From positions 62,001 to 126,000 of the forward strand of contig CANJSF010000008.1 of NCBI GenBank assembly GCA_947476925.1: a stretch of DNA of 64,000 bases. Reading direction: 5' to 3'. This document shows positions 55,305-63,897 of the stretch, piece after piece. Position numbers and translations under genes: made by a program. Position 1 is the first letter of the stretch, and each line of letters begins with the position of its first letter. The notes under the pieces were generated by a model. That model saw nothing but the letters and a program-made list of their open reading frames with translations, made no database searches and was not told where the DNA came from. Source of the stretch: Rhodospirillaceae bacterium. Its GTDB lineage: Bacteria > Pseudomonadota > Alphaproteobacteria > Rhodospirillales > Rhodospirillaceae.

Positions 55305-55997
55305 ATGTCGTCGGGCCGTTCGTTGTTGATTGTTGAAGACGATGAGCTGTTGCGTCGTGCGCTGAAAGAGCAGCTTGCTGCCCAAGAGGATTTTATCCTT
55401 CTCGATGAAGCAGCTAATGGGGCCGAGGCCTTGGTCCAAACTAAGAACAAGGTCTATGACATGATTTTGCTCGATATCGGCCTTCCTGACATGGATGGGC
55501 GCGATGTCTGTAAGCAGCTGCGACAAAATGGGGTTCGCTCGCCCATTGTAATGCTCACAGCAGCGGATTCTGATAATGATACGATCACCGGGCTAGAGGC
55601 CGGTGCCAATGATTATGTCACCAAGCCGTTTCGCATGGCGGTGCTTCTGGCGCGTGTGCGGGCTCACCTTCGCCAGCACGAAAAATCGGACGACGCGATT
55701 TTTGTCATCGGCCCATATAAATTTCAGCCGGCAGCCAAAATGATGACCTTGGCTGATGGCCAAAAGAAAATTCGTCTGACTGAAAAAGAAACGGCGATTC
55801 TAAAATATCTATATCGAGTCGGAAACAAAACCGTTTCGCGCGAGACTTTGCTTGGCGAGGTGTGGGGCTATAACGCGGCGGTGACCACACATACGCTCGA
55901 AACGCACGTCTATAGACTACGGCAAAAAATCGAGCCCAACCCCGACCAGGTCTCGATCTTGATGACCGAGCCCGGGGGGTATCGTCTCAACCCTTAA
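55305..55997 (+). CDS. OmpR-family response regulator (CenR-like)
   Basis: A 230-residue two-component regulator. The receiver (about 1-115) has EDDE at its start, the phosphoacceptor in ILLDIGLPDMDG and the lysine in VTKPF. The winged-helix effector (about 130-230) ends TTHTLETHVYRLRQKIE...TEPGGYRLNP. The receiver-to-effector linker and the GVTTHTLETHIYRLRQKIE-type end match alphaproteobacterial CenR, an essential cell-envelope regulator; this is a likeness, not proof. The ATG at 55305 is favoured because GGGGG (55292-55296) then lies 8 nt away. No sensor kinase gene is adjacent. Confidence 0.82.
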   Translation: MSSGRSLLIVEDDELLRRALKEQLAAQEDFILLDEAANGAEALVQTKNKVYDMILLDIGLPDMDGRDVCKQLRQNGVRSPIVMLTAADSDNDTITGLEAGANDYVTKPFRMAVLLARVRAHLRQHEKSDDAIFVIGPYKFQPAAKMMTLADGQKKIRLTEKETAILKYLYRVGNKTVSRETLLGEVWGYNAAVTTHTLETHVYRLRQKIEPNPDQVSILMTEPGGYRLNP

Positions 55998-56009
55998 GAC
56001 GCGTAAGTT

Positions 56010-56468
56010 CTATTCACGCCGCGAAACGTTGTTCAACAAATCGCGGACATTCTGACGCAGCTCGGCGTTATGCAAACGCCAATACGCGCGCACCAATTCC
56101 AAAGTTTCGGTGCGTTGCATCGGATCGTTTTCGTAGCTTTCAGCTGCTTCGCTTAAGCCTTCAGGCGCCCGTGCCGACGGCGTATGCCGCTCGCCCGTCG
56201 TATCCTGATTGATGTCCTCGAAGAAATACGAGATTGGGCAACTCAGCACGCGCGAGATGTCAAACAGACGGCTCGCACTCACCCGGTTATGCCCACTTTC
56301 GTACTTTTGCACTTGCTGGAACGTCACGCCCACATCACCGGCCAGTTGTTCCTGGCTGATGTGCAGTAATGTCCGACGCAACTTAATGCGCTTTCCGACG
56401 TGAATATCGACGGGATCAGGTCCGCCGCCCCGAGCACTGGTCTGCCGACCTCTGCCACGACTTTTCAT
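56010..56468 (-). CDS. XRE-family (PraR-like) helix-turn-helix regulator
   Basis: A 152-residue DNA-binding protein. The helix-turn-helix (RRTLLHISQEQLAGDVGVTF, then QQVQKYESGHNRVSASRLFDIS) spans about 28-75, followed by an acidic helical tail. The VDIHVGKRIKLRR and PISYFFEDI signatures resemble PraR of rhizobia, which represses quorum-sensing and cell-surface genes. The start at 56468 is set by the basic tail start; a longer frame exists. It faces hisB divergently across 306 bp and is convergent with the response regulator gene. Confidence 0.8.
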   Translation of the reverse strand: MKSRGRGRQTSARGGGPDPVDIHVGKRIKLRRTLLHISQEQLAGDVGVTFQQVQKYESGHNRVSASRLFDISRVLSCPISYFFEDINQDTTGERHTPSARAPEGLSEAAESYENDPMQRTETLELVRAYWRLHNAELRQNVRDLLNNVSRRE

Positions 56469-56774
56469 TGCGATGACTGCCAATTCCATATTCCATTGTA
56501 TTTTGTTGATCACCGCTGATCTTTCGCCAGCGGACAACAAATTCTAGGCTACCGCCTCCGATTTGTCGCCTCTCAGATGTACTCAAGACATGATGATCGG
56601 CCAAATCTTTCGTATCGAATCGCTCGTGCAGCGAAGGTGACGTGGTGAGCAATAACTCAACAAAGGCCTGCAATCCTGGTTGGCCTCGGTTGGTTCAAGC
56701 TGCTACAAGGCCATGGACTTAGCCGAGTTCGGCTCAGTCCAGCGAGTGTCGATATCCGATTGGGTTATTTTCCC
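56469..56774. other. Divergent intergenic region, XRE gene / hisB
   Basis: No gene is seen in these 306 bp. They hold the his promoter region and the XRE gene promoter. A 26-bp near-perfect palindrome lies at 56715-56740 near the hisB side. No attenuator-like His-codon run was found. Confidence 0.5.
56715..56740. promoter_or_regulatory. Near-perfect 26-bp palindrome upstream of hisB
   Basis: GGACT-T-AGCCGA-GT-TCGGCT-C-AGTCC: both arms pair fully apart from one T/C mismatch, around a 2-nt centre. It is too tight for an RNA hairpin loop and looks like a protein operator, 35 bp before the hisB start. Confidence 0.5.
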
Positions 56775-57392
56775 ATGTCAAAATCCGCCTTAGCACGCCG
56801 TGCCGCCGTCGAGCGCAAGACCAAGGAAACCCAGATTCGGGTGGCCCTTAACCTCGACGGAACAGGAATTTATAAAATCCAAACCGGCATCGGTTTTCTC
56901 GACCACATGATGGAGCAGCTCTCGCGGCACAGCCTGGTGGACCTTGAGATCGAGGCCTCGGGCGACCTGCACATCGACTTCCACCACACGACCGAGGATG
57001 TCGCCATTTGCATCGGCGAGGCCGTTTCAAAGGCCTTGGGTGATCGCGCAGGCATCAGCCGCTATGGCTCGGCCGTTATTCCGATGGACGAAACGCTGAC
57101 GGAAGTGGCCATCGATTTATCAAATCGGCCATATCTGATTTGGAAGGTCGAGTTTAGCAAACCGAAGCTGGGCGATATGGATACCGAATTATTCAAAGAA
57201 TGGTTCCAGGCCTTTTCACAATCGGCTGGCGCGACCCTGCATATCGGGAACAAGTACGGTGAAAACAATCACCATATCGTCGAATCTTGCTTTAAGGGAT
57301 TGGCGCGGTCTTTGCGTCAAGCGGTGGAAATTGATCCGCGCAAAGCCGACGCGGTCCCATCAACCAAGGGCGTATTGGGCGGAAGCCTTTAA
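56775..57392 (+). CDS. hisB: Imidazoleglycerol-phosphate dehydratase
   Basis: A 205-residue Mn-dependent enzyme of histidine synthesis. Metal-binding motifs are [14 protein letters not shown] (about 42-55), DFHHTTEDV and the second pair [15 protein letters not shown]. No phosphatase domain is fused, as normal in alphaproteobacteria. The start at 56775 gives [10 protein letters not shown]; an in-frame alternative lies 15 nt upstream. It begins the hisB-hisH-hisA-hisF-hisE operon and lies 6 nt before hisH. Confidence 0.96.
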   Translation: MSKSALARRAAVERKTKETQIRVALNLDGTGIYKIQTGIGFLDHMMEQLSRHSLVDLEIEASGDLHIDFHHTTEDVAICIGEAVSKALGDRAGISRYGSAVIPMDETLTEVAIDLSNRPYLIWKVEFSKPKLGDMDTELFKEWFQAFSQSAGATLHIGNKYGENNHHIVESCFKGLARSLRQAVEIDPRKADAVPSTKGVLGGSL

Positions 57393-57398
57393 ATTTCG

Positions 57399-58067
57399 AT
57401 GAGCGTTGCAATAATCGATTACGGCTCGGGCAATCTGCGCTCGGCAGCAAAAGCCTTTGAGCGCGCAGCTCGCGATGCTGGCTATGCCGGTGCTGTGACC
57501 GTGACGTCTGATGCCGAAGTTGTTGCCAAGGCCGATCATATTGTTCTGCCGGGCGTTGGCGCCTTTCCCGATTGCCGCCGGGGGCTTGATGCTGTGCCCG
57601 GAATGGTCTCTGCGCTCAACGAGGCTGTGATAGCACACGGGAAGCCGTTCTTAGGGATTTGCGTGGGTATGCAATTGATGGCGACGCGCGGTCTCGAACA
57701 TCACGAAACACCGGGCCTTGGCTGGGTGGCTGGCGATGTCGTCGCACTCGTTACGCCGCCAAATGCAGAACAACAAGGCCCAGGTGGTGCAGGTTTTCGC
57801 ATTCCCCATATGGGCTGGAACGAATTGCGATTTTCCCGCAGTCACCCTGTCATCAGCGGAATTGAAGCGGGCGCACATGCTTATTTTGTTCACAGCTATC
57901 ACATGCGCTGCGCTAACCAGGACCATGTCTTGGCCGACGTTGATTACGGCGGGCCGATCACCGCCTTGATTGGTCGCGACAACATGGTGGGCACGCAGTT
58001 CCACCCAGAAAAAAGCCAAGCCACTGGTTTAAAGTTAATCGCTAATTTTCTTGCGTGGAAACCATGA
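57399..58067 (+). CDS. hisH: Imidazole glycerol phosphate synthase glutaminase subunit
   Basis: A 222-residue class I glutamine amidotransferase that feeds ammonia to HisF. The nucleophile is C88 in [10 protein letters not shown]; the histidine and glutamate of the triad are H202 and E204 in [19 protein letters not shown] at the N-terminus and [11 protein letters not shown] are typical. It overlaps hisA by 4 bp (ATGA), showing coupled translation. Confidence 0.96.
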   Translation: MSVAIIDYGSGNLRSAAKAFERAARDAGYAGAVTVTSDAEVVAKADHIVLPGVGAFPDCRRGLDAVPGMVSALNEAVIAHGKPFLGICVGMQLMATRGLEHHETPGLGWVAGDVVALVTPPNAEQQGPGGAGFRIPHMGWNELRFSRSHPVISGIEAGAHAYFVHSYHMRCANQDHVLADVDYGGPITALIGRDNMVGTQFHPEKSQATGLKLIANFLAWKP

Positions 58068-58789
58068 TCTTGTTCCCGGCCATCGATCTGAAAGACGGTC
58101 GTTGCGTGCGCTTAAAGCAGGGCGATATGGCGCAGGTGACCGTGTTCAACGACGATCCTGCCGACCAGGCGACAAAATTTGCTGCGGCAGGCGCGGAATG
58201 GATTCACGTGGTCGATTTAAACGGCGCCTTTGCCGGACGGCCGCTCAATGCGCCTGCGGTCACCGCCATCATTGCCGCTGCCAAAGTACCCGTTCAATTG
58301 GGCGGCGGCATTCGTGATATGTCGACCATTGAAGCTTGGCTGAATGCTGGGATTGCGCGGGTCATTTTGGGCACGGTGGCAGTAAAAACCCCCGAGCTTG
58401 TGCGCCAAGCCTGCAAGGCTTTTCCGGGCAAAGTCGCTGTCGGCATCGACGCGCGCGCAGGAATGGTCGCTACCGAAGGATGGGCCGAGACATCAAGCCT
58501 TGCGGTCGAAGATCTCGCCAATCGGTTTGTCGATGCGGGCGTGGCTGCCATTATACACACGGATATTGATCGCGATGGTTTGCTTGGCGGCGCAAACGTC
58601 GCCGCTTCGGCATCGCTCGCCCGCGCCATGCCCATCCCCGTCATCGTTTCGGGGGGCGTGTCGTCGATTGACGACATCAAAGCGGTCAAGGCCGAAGCAA
58701 CATCAGGTCTCGCGGGTGTGATTGCCGGTCGGGCCATCTATGATGGCCGCCTCGATATCGGCGCCGCGATTGCCGTGTTGAGAGGGTGA
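58064..58789 (+). CDS. hisA: Phosphoribosylformimino-5-aminoimidazole carboxamide ribotide isomerase
   Basis: A 241-residue (beta/alpha)8 isomerase catalysing an Amadori rearrangement. The catalytic acid/base aspartates lie in [19 protein letters not shown] (residue 8) and IHTDIDRDG (about 168). [17 protein letters not shown] and [15 protein letters not shown] are the two phosphate-binding repeats. ATG at 58064 overlaps the hisH stop; hisF follows after 70 nt. Confidence 0.96.
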   Translation: MILFPAIDLKDGRCVRLKQGDMAQVTVFNDDPADQATKFAAAGAEWIHVVDLNGAFAGRPLNAPAVTAIIAAAKVPVQLGGGIRDMSTIEAWLNAGIARVILGTVAVKTPELVRQACKAFPGKVAVGIDARAGMVATEGWAETSSLAVEDLANRFVDAGVAAIIHTDIDRDGLLGGANVAASASLARAMPIPVIVSGGVSSIDDIKAVKAEATSGLAGVIAGRAIYDGRLDIGAAIAVLRG

Positions 58790-58859
58790 GCGAGTATTTT
58801 CCCGAACAGTGGGCTTCCACTTGGCGCGGAAAATGCGACCACATATAAAGACATCAATC

Positions 58860-59615
58860 ATGCTCAAAGTTCGCATTATTCCCTGTCTGGATGTCAAAGA
58901 TGGCCGCGTCGTCAAAGGCGTGAATTTTGTCGACCTTAAAGATGCGGGCGACCCGGTCGAACAAGCTCGCCTCTATGACCGCGAGGGGGCCGACGAATTG
59001 TGTTTTCTGGACATCACGGCCAGCCATGAAAACCGCGATACCTTGTTTGATGTTGTGGCGCGTACTGCCGAACAGTGTTTCATGCCTCTCACGGTGGGAG
59101 GAGGGGTGCGCACCATCGAGGATATCCGAAAACTTCTCTTGGCCGGGGCCGATAAGGTGTCGATTAATACGGCCGCCGTCAAAACCCCGGAATTCGTAAA
59201 GCAGGCGGCTGAAAAATTTGGCAGCCAGTGCATTGTCGTGGCATTGGATGCCAAGCAAACAAAACCCGGAACGTTTGAGATTTTCACTCACGGCGGGCGC
59301 AACGCGACAGGGCTTGATGCTGTTGCGTGGGCCAAACGAATGACTGACTTTGGGGCGGGCGAGATTTTGCTCACGTCCATGGACCGGGATGGCACCAAGG
59401 TTGGCTACGATATTCCCCTCACTCGGGCCGTGGCCAATGCCGTCTCGGTGCCGGTCATCGCCTCGGGCGGGGTGGGCAATCTCGATCATTTAGTCGCCGG
59501 TGTGCGCGAAGGACACGCCACCGCTGTACTTGCCGCTTCCATATTCCACTTCGGACAATATACGATTCGCCAAGCCAAGGATCATTTGAGCTCCGCCGGT
59601 TTGCCGGTACGATAA
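58860..59615 (+). CDS. hisF: Imidazole glycerol phosphate synthase cyclase subunit
   Basis: A 251-residue (beta/alpha)8 cyclase partner of HisH. Catalytic D11 is in [16 protein letters not shown], the second aspartate in [22 protein letters not shown] and [14 protein letters not shown] bind the two phosphates of the substrate. The ATG at 58860 starts the conserved [10 protein letters not shown]; a frame 51 nt upstream exists and is rejected. It is separated from hisE by 33 nt. Confidence 0.96.
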   Translation: MLKVRIIPCLDVKDGRVVKGVNFVDLKDAGDPVEQARLYDREGADELCFLDITASHENRDTLFDVVARTAEQCFMPLTVGGGVRTIEDIRKLLLAGADKVSINTAAVKTPEFVKQAAEKFGSQCIVVALDAKQTKPGTFEIFTHGGRNATGLDAVAWAKRMTDFGAGEILLTSMDRDGTKVGYDIPLTRAVANAVSVPVIASGGVGNLDHLVAGVREGHATAVLAASIFHFGQYTIRQAKDHLSSAGLPVR

Positions 59616-59648
59616 TCATTTGCGCGACTCTCGCGCTGGGACAAAAAG

Positions 59649-59984
59649 ATGCCTGCTACAGAAAAAATTCTGCTGGAGATGTTCGAGGTAATCGAAGGTC
59701 GCAAGACCGCCGATCCTGAAACGTCATACACTGCCCGCCTGTTTGCCAAAGGCACGCAAAAGATTGCGCAAAAATTTGGCGAAGAATCAATCGAAGCTGT
59801 TGTCGCGGCGGTGTCTGAAAGCCAAGAGCGCCTAATCCGTGAAAGTGCAGATGTGCTTTATCACTTGCTCGTCATGTGGGCCGACCGGGGCATCAAGCCC
59901 ACACTCGTCTGGGACGAGCTGGAAAAGCGATTTGGAACATCGGGTCTGGCGGTCAAGGAAGCTCGCAAGAAAAGCGGCGGATGA
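59649..59984 (+). CDS. hisE: Phosphoribosyl-ATP pyrophosphatase
   Basis: A 111-residue MazG-like enzyme that hydrolyses phosphoribosyl-ATP, the second step of histidine synthesis. GEESIEAVVAAVSESQERLIRESADVLYHLLVMWADRG (about 43-80) holds the E-x-x-E...E-x-x-D metal-binding helices. No HisI domain is fused. It ends 12 nt before the HIT gene, so the two are co-transcribed. Confidence 0.93.
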   Translation: MPATEKILLEMFEVIEGRKTADPETSYTARLFAKGTQKIAQKFGEESIEAVVAAVSESQERLIRESADVLYHLLVMWADRGIKPTLVWDELEKRFGTSGLAVKEARKKSGG

Positions 59985-59996
59985 AAGTTCAACCAA

Positions 59997-60359
59997 ATGA
60001 TGTACGACGACAATAACATCTTTGCCAAAATTCTGCGCGGCCAAATTCCCTGCAAAAAAGTTCATGAAGACTCTCATACGCTGGCGTTTGAAGACATCAA
60101 TCCGCAAGCGCCGGTTCACACGCTTGTGATTCCCAAAGGCAAATATGTGTCCATGACCGACTTTGCGGCCAAGGCTAGCGATGCCGAGTTGGCGGCCTTC
60201 AGTCGGGCAGTGTTGAAAGTCGTCGAGATCAAAGGCCTGCAAGCGGGCGGGTATCGCCTGATTACCAACAACGGTCTAAATGGCGGCCAAGAAGTTCCGC
60301 ATCTGCATGTTCACGTTGTCGGCGGTCAGCCCTTGGGGCCCATGCTGTCTCGAAAATAG
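59997..60359 (+). CDS. HIT-family (HinT-type) purine nucleoside phosphoramidase
   Basis: A 120-residue HinT-like protein. The catalytic histidine triad is PHLHVHVVGG near the C-terminus, and IFAKILRGQIPCKKVHED the start of the fold. HinT hydrolyses AMP-amino-acid phosphoramidates. ATG ATG at 59997 gives two possible starts. It follows hisE by 12 nt. It is often found after the his operon in alphaproteobacteria. Confidence 0.93.
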   Translation: MMYDDNNIFAKILRGQIPCKKVHEDSHTLAFEDINPQAPVHTLVIPKGKYVSMTDFAAKASDAELAAFSRAVLKVVEIKGLQAGGYRLITNNGLNGGQEVPHLHVHVVGGQPLGPMLSRK

Positions 60360-60362
60360 ACC

Positions 60363-60986
60363 TCATTTTTTGGGCGCGGATGTTGCTGGGCACGGGTGTG
60401 TGGCGTCGCCATCGACGCAGGCGACGGCGGTTGTCAAAAACGCCATGGCGTCTTCCAACTCACGGCGCGGCATGTCGGGGCCTTGTTCACCATATGCCGG
60501 AGTGCGCCAAGCGCGCGTGAGAATATAAACCCGCGCATCGCCTTGAATGGCTTTTGTGTAGCGGGTCTCGCCCACACCGGTTTCGCGGTTCTTCTTACAG
60601 CCCAGCGTCCAGAACGCACTGGGGTAACCATTGTTCAGGCCCGATTGAAATTTCCCTTCAACGGTCCCCTGGCAAGCATCGCGGTTTTGGCCTTGCATGC
60701 GCCGATACAATGCATCTAACGGCAGGGTTGTTAGGTCGTGATAAACCTCAAGTGTGATTTTATTGCGCCACGCTGTTACGGTTTCGCCGTTTGGAACATA
60801 GTCTAGAACTTCGATGTTGCCCCTGTTGGTGGTCACATCTTTCCACCCGGCCGGAAACAAGGGCATGGCCAGCCGCTCGTTTGACAGCGGCTTTTGTTGG
60901 GGAATGGTCATTTGCGCCAGCGCTGAACTGAGCACGACGCCACAAAGGCTAGCCGCAAGGGCGATTGTTTTCATAAAATTGATCAT
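60363..60986 (-). CDS. Exported hypothetical protein
   Basis: A 207-residue secreted protein of unknown function. Residues 1-24 are a signal peptide (MINFMKTIALAASLCGVVLS, cut at ALA-Q). The mature domain has four cysteines (DACQGTVEG, TLGCKKNRE, VACVDGDATHPCP), which suggests disulphide bonds. GWKDVTTNRGNIEVLDYVPNGETV reads like the start of a beta-rich domain. A second ATG at 60974 is possible. It lies on the same strand as, and 31 bp downstream of, the VOC gene, so the two may share a transcript. Confidence 0.65.
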   Translation of the reverse strand: MINFMKTIALAASLCGVVLSSALAQMTIPQQKPLSNERLAMPLFPAGWKDVTTNRGNIEVLDYVPNGETVTAWRNKITLEVYHDLTTLPLDALYRRMQGQNRDACQGTVEGKFQSGLNNGYPSAFWTLGCKKNRETGVGETRYTKAIQGDARVYILTRAWRTPAYGEQGPDMPRRELEDAMAFLTTAVACVDGDATHPCPATSAPKK

Positions 60987-61017
60987 GCCCTCATCGTGTG
61001 GCGAATGAAGGGCAAAA

Positions 61018-62019
61018 TCAACCGCGGCGATCCTCGATCAACTCAATGATTTCGCCTGCGGGCCCAATCAAACTTGCCGCGCGGGTTGAACCATATAAGG
61101 CGCGTGGTGGTGCGATAAATGGTGCCGCGATATCATCTAAAGACGCCACCGAAAAACTGGTGATTGCCACGCCTGGCGGCAGTTGGCCTGGGTTGCGGGG
61201 CCTCACAGTACCCGGTCGCGGCAAACCATCGAACTCAAGTTTATTGCCGCGCTCAGCCATAACCAATACCGAAAGCGTAAAGACATGTGAATTGGCCAGG
61301 CCCAAAGCATCTGAAAGTACCTGCACGGGCAAAGAAAAGTCGCCTTGATCACCCAGCAAAAAAGTATCGCGATAGAATGTTTTCATCGCAGCAAGGTCGG
61401 GGCCTGCCAGAACCATGATGAATGGGCGATCAATGGGCGTGGTGATCTCGGGATGATTCGAAGCGGCGCGATCGCCCGTATGGCTGGTCAAATAGACAAC
61501 TTCGCCGCCCGGACCCACCACTTGCATTGCGCGGATCGGCGATCCGGGCGCTAAGGCCGCCGCCCGTCCGATGATGCGCACATCGCTTTTCTCAAATGCA
61601 GCTTCCAAGGCGTCGACATCTTGAACAGCTATTTCAATCGCGCTCCAGCCATAACTGCGCAAAGGAACATAGTCGGGCACCGCATCAATATTGATCAGGC
61701 GAACAAAAACATCCGCCTCGCTCTCGGGCTGAAGTAAAATTTGCTCACGGCCAGCCATTGCGGGCATTCCCCAGGCAAGGGCTAAATCCTTTGAAATCTT
61801 GCCTCGCCCCCGGGGAACGTAAGACAGCCAAGTGCTATACCACAGCGCTGCCTGGCTAACGTCGGCCACGGCCACAGTCGCCATCTTGATTCGCCTTAGC
61901 TTTGCTGTTGCAGGTCCCTGCGCTCGTGCGCTCAGCGACAATGTCCATGCGCCTGCACCGGCTGCCGCGAGGACTTGCCGGCGCGTCAAAGATGAGCGGG
62001 TGGTCAATTTCATTGCCAT
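61018..62019 (-). CDS. Exported VOC-family protein (second)
   Basis: A 333-residue protein with a twin-arginine-like signal (SLTRRQVLAAAGAGAWTLSL, cut after ARA). VOC-like segments follow: IKMATVAVADVSQAALWYSTWLSYV (about 40-65) and MVLAGPDLAAMKTFYRDTFL, with GWSAIEIAVQDVDALEAAF between. The C-terminal GEIIELIE holds the expected metal-binding glutamate. Starts 62019 or 62013 are both ATG; the frame extends further but would overlap the divergent monooxygenase. The substrate is unknown. Similar in design to the VOC protein at 38044. Confidence 0.75.
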   Translation of the reverse strand: MAMKLTTRSSLTRRQVLAAAGAGAWTLSLSARAQGPATAKLRRIKMATVAVADVSQAALWYSTWLSYVPRGRGKISKDLALAWGMPAMAGREQILLQPESEADVFVRLINIDAVPDYVPLRSYGWSAIEIAVQDVDALEAAFEKSDVRIIGRAAALAPGSPIRAMQVVGPGGEVVYLTSHTGDRAASNHPEITTPIDRPFIMVLAGPDLAAMKTFYRDTFLLGDQGDFSLPVQVLSDALGLANSHVFTLSVLVMAERGNKLEFDGLPRPGTVRPRNPGQLPPGVAITSFSVASLDDIAAPFIAPPRALYGSTRAASLIGPAGEIIELIEDRRG

Positions 62020-62170
62020 TGCGCCAGATTGGCGGTTCCGGGCGCGGCACTCAATCAGAAAAAGCTCCCACGTCGTGGTCATACATCGGTTGGGGGCTTC
62101 TGGGCGGTTGCCCTCGCCTGACGCGCTTTCTATGGTAGACGACGTTCTAATTGTTGTTGTGACGAGATTT

Positions 62171-63337
62171 ATGAAAAACGCGCATATTTTGATTGTCGGG
62201 GCGGGCATTGGCGGGCTCACAGCCGCGCTCGCGTTGCAAAGGGTGGGACACAAAGTCTCGGTGTTTGAAACCGCACCGCAATTGGGCGAGGTCGGCGCTG
62301 GTTTAACAATCAGCCCCAATGCCACCCACGCGCTGGAATATGTGGGCCTTGGCCCCTACATGGCCGAGCACGGAGACCGGCCAGAAACAGGGGCCAGTGT
62401 TCATTACCAAACTGGCGAAGTGCTTTACTACACACAACGTGACAGCGAATTTCGCGTCAAGTTTGGGGCGGAGTACTACCAGATTCACCGCGCCGATGTG
62501 CATGGTGCGCTAGCGGATGCTGTGCGCGCAAATGACGCTGGCGCAATTCACCTCAATCATACCTTTAAAAGCTTTTCCCAGTCGGGTGGTAAGGTTACGG
62601 CAACATTTTCCAACGGCCAAAATTTTACGGGCGATGCCATGGTCGGCTGCGATGGTGTACGCTCGGTGGTACGCGCTGAATTGTTTGGCGCTCAAGATCC
62701 TCGCTTTACGGGGCAAGTCGCGTTTCGCGGGCTGGTCGATGCCGATCCGGTGCGCGAGCATATTGTGCCAACGCCATCATCCACCGCTTTGGGACCGGGG
62801 CGCATTTTCACGCGCTACTTTGTGCGCAATAGAAAGCTCGTAAATTTTGTTGGCATCGCTCGCACCGATGCTTGGAAAGAAGAAGGCTGGAGCATTTCAG
62901 CCACCGTCGATGAAATGCTCTCGGTTTACGGCGATTTTAACGAACACACGCGCGCCATCATTAAAAGCACGCCTCCCGGTCGATTGTTCAAGTGGGGGTT
63001 GTTTGACCGCGACCCGTTGGCGCAATGGACCAAGGGCCGTGTGACGTTGCTGGGCGATGCGGCCCACGCAATGCTCCCTTTCCTCGGTATGGGCGCGGCC
63101 ATGGGTTTGGAAGACGGCGCAATTATGGGGCGCTGTTTTGAAGCCGCGAGCACTATTGAAGAAGCATTGTCACGCTACGAGGCCGCTCGCAAAGAGCGCA
63201 CCACCATGGTGCTGCTCAACTCACGTAAGCAAGCCGGGCTCTATCAGTCCGACAACCCCGCCAGTATGCGCGGCCAAAGCTCTGGCGAAACACGCCTGGG
63301 GCTATTCAATTATAATGTAAACACAGTGCCGATCTAA
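62171..63337 (+). CDS. FAD-dependent monooxygenase (salicylate-hydroxylase type)
   Basis: A 388-residue class A flavoprotein hydroxylase. The FAD motif is ILIVGAGIGGLTAALALQRVG (about 6-26), the DG motif is VGCDGVRSVVRAE, and GDAAHAMLPFLGMGAAMGLED (about 295-315) is the GD motif. ASPN (TISPNATHALE) fits the salicylate/3-hydroxybenzoate 6-hydroxylase branch. It hydroxylates an aromatic acid with NADH and O2; the substrate is not certain. Divergent from the exported VOC gene; ring cleavage by the VOC partner is a guess. Confidence 0.9.
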   Translation: MKNAHILIVGAGIGGLTAALALQRVGHKVSVFETAPQLGEVGAGLTISPNATHALEYVGLGPYMAEHGDRPETGASVHYQTGEVLYYTQRDSEFRVKFGAEYYQIHRADVHGALADAVRANDAGAIHLNHTFKSFSQSGGKVTATFSNGQNFTGDAMVGCDGVRSVVRAELFGAQDPRFTGQVAFRGLVDADPVREHIVPTPSSTALGPGRIFTRYFVRNRKLVNFVGIARTDAWKEEGWSISATVDEMLSVYGDFNEHTRAIIKSTPPGRLFKWGLFDRDPLAQWTKGRVTLLGDAAHAMLPFLGMGAAMGLEDGAIMGRCFEAASTIEEALSRYEAARKERTTMVLLNSRKQAGLYQSDNPASMRGQSSGETRLGLFNYNVNTVPI

Positions 63338-63503
63338 ACGTAGGGCTCAACTTACCCTCATTTGGGGATATGGCGTTCAGCGCTTCCCCAGCATCATTCG
63401 GCTTCGTTGGCGGGCAAAAGATAACCGCTTGGACGACATTTAATCAGGCCCGGCAACGTGCGGTGGCCAGCATTGAGATGCAAAAACCCGAAAGGAATTC
63501 ATC

Positions 63504-63779
63504 ATGAGTCTCGACATGGATCTAAGTTTTAAATCTGAGTCACCACGCTATGACTATGCAAACACGTGGATCAACGCTTCAATTTTTGCTGCGCTGTGTA
63601 CCGCAATCGGCAGCCTAACAATTGTCGCGATGGGCAGTCTGCCGTCCAACACTGTTGCCACGGATGTCGCTCATACAATCTCTGGCGAAGCTCTTTTGCT
63701 TGGGATCTGCGCCGTCACCTCTCTCATTAATTCATACGCGCTTTATCAGTTTTCCAAAGCGACCGGGCAAAGAAATTAA
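63504..63779 (+). CDS. Small two-helix membrane protein
   Basis: A 91-residue protein of unknown function. The segments SIFAALCTAIGSLTIVAMG (about 26-44) and ALLLGICAVTSLINSYALYQF (about 63-83) are membrane-spanning. Loops are short, so it is a hairpin. A purine-rich AAAGGAA just before the ATG supports translation. No neighbour partner is clear; the gap to the monooxygenase is 166 bp. Confidence 0.6.
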   Translation: MSLDMDLSFKSESPRYDYANTWINASIFAALCTAIGSLTIVAMGSLPSNTVATDVAHTISGEALLLGICAVTSLINSYALYQFSKATGQRN

Positions 63780-63897
63780 CAGGCGCAACTATCACCGCCC
63801 CTCGGCGAGGGCCCGCCGATAGCCTTGCCGCCCACGACTTCTTGTGTGGCATCGAATGTTTCAGGGTCAGCGTCGCTTCAACAACGCGGCAAACCTA

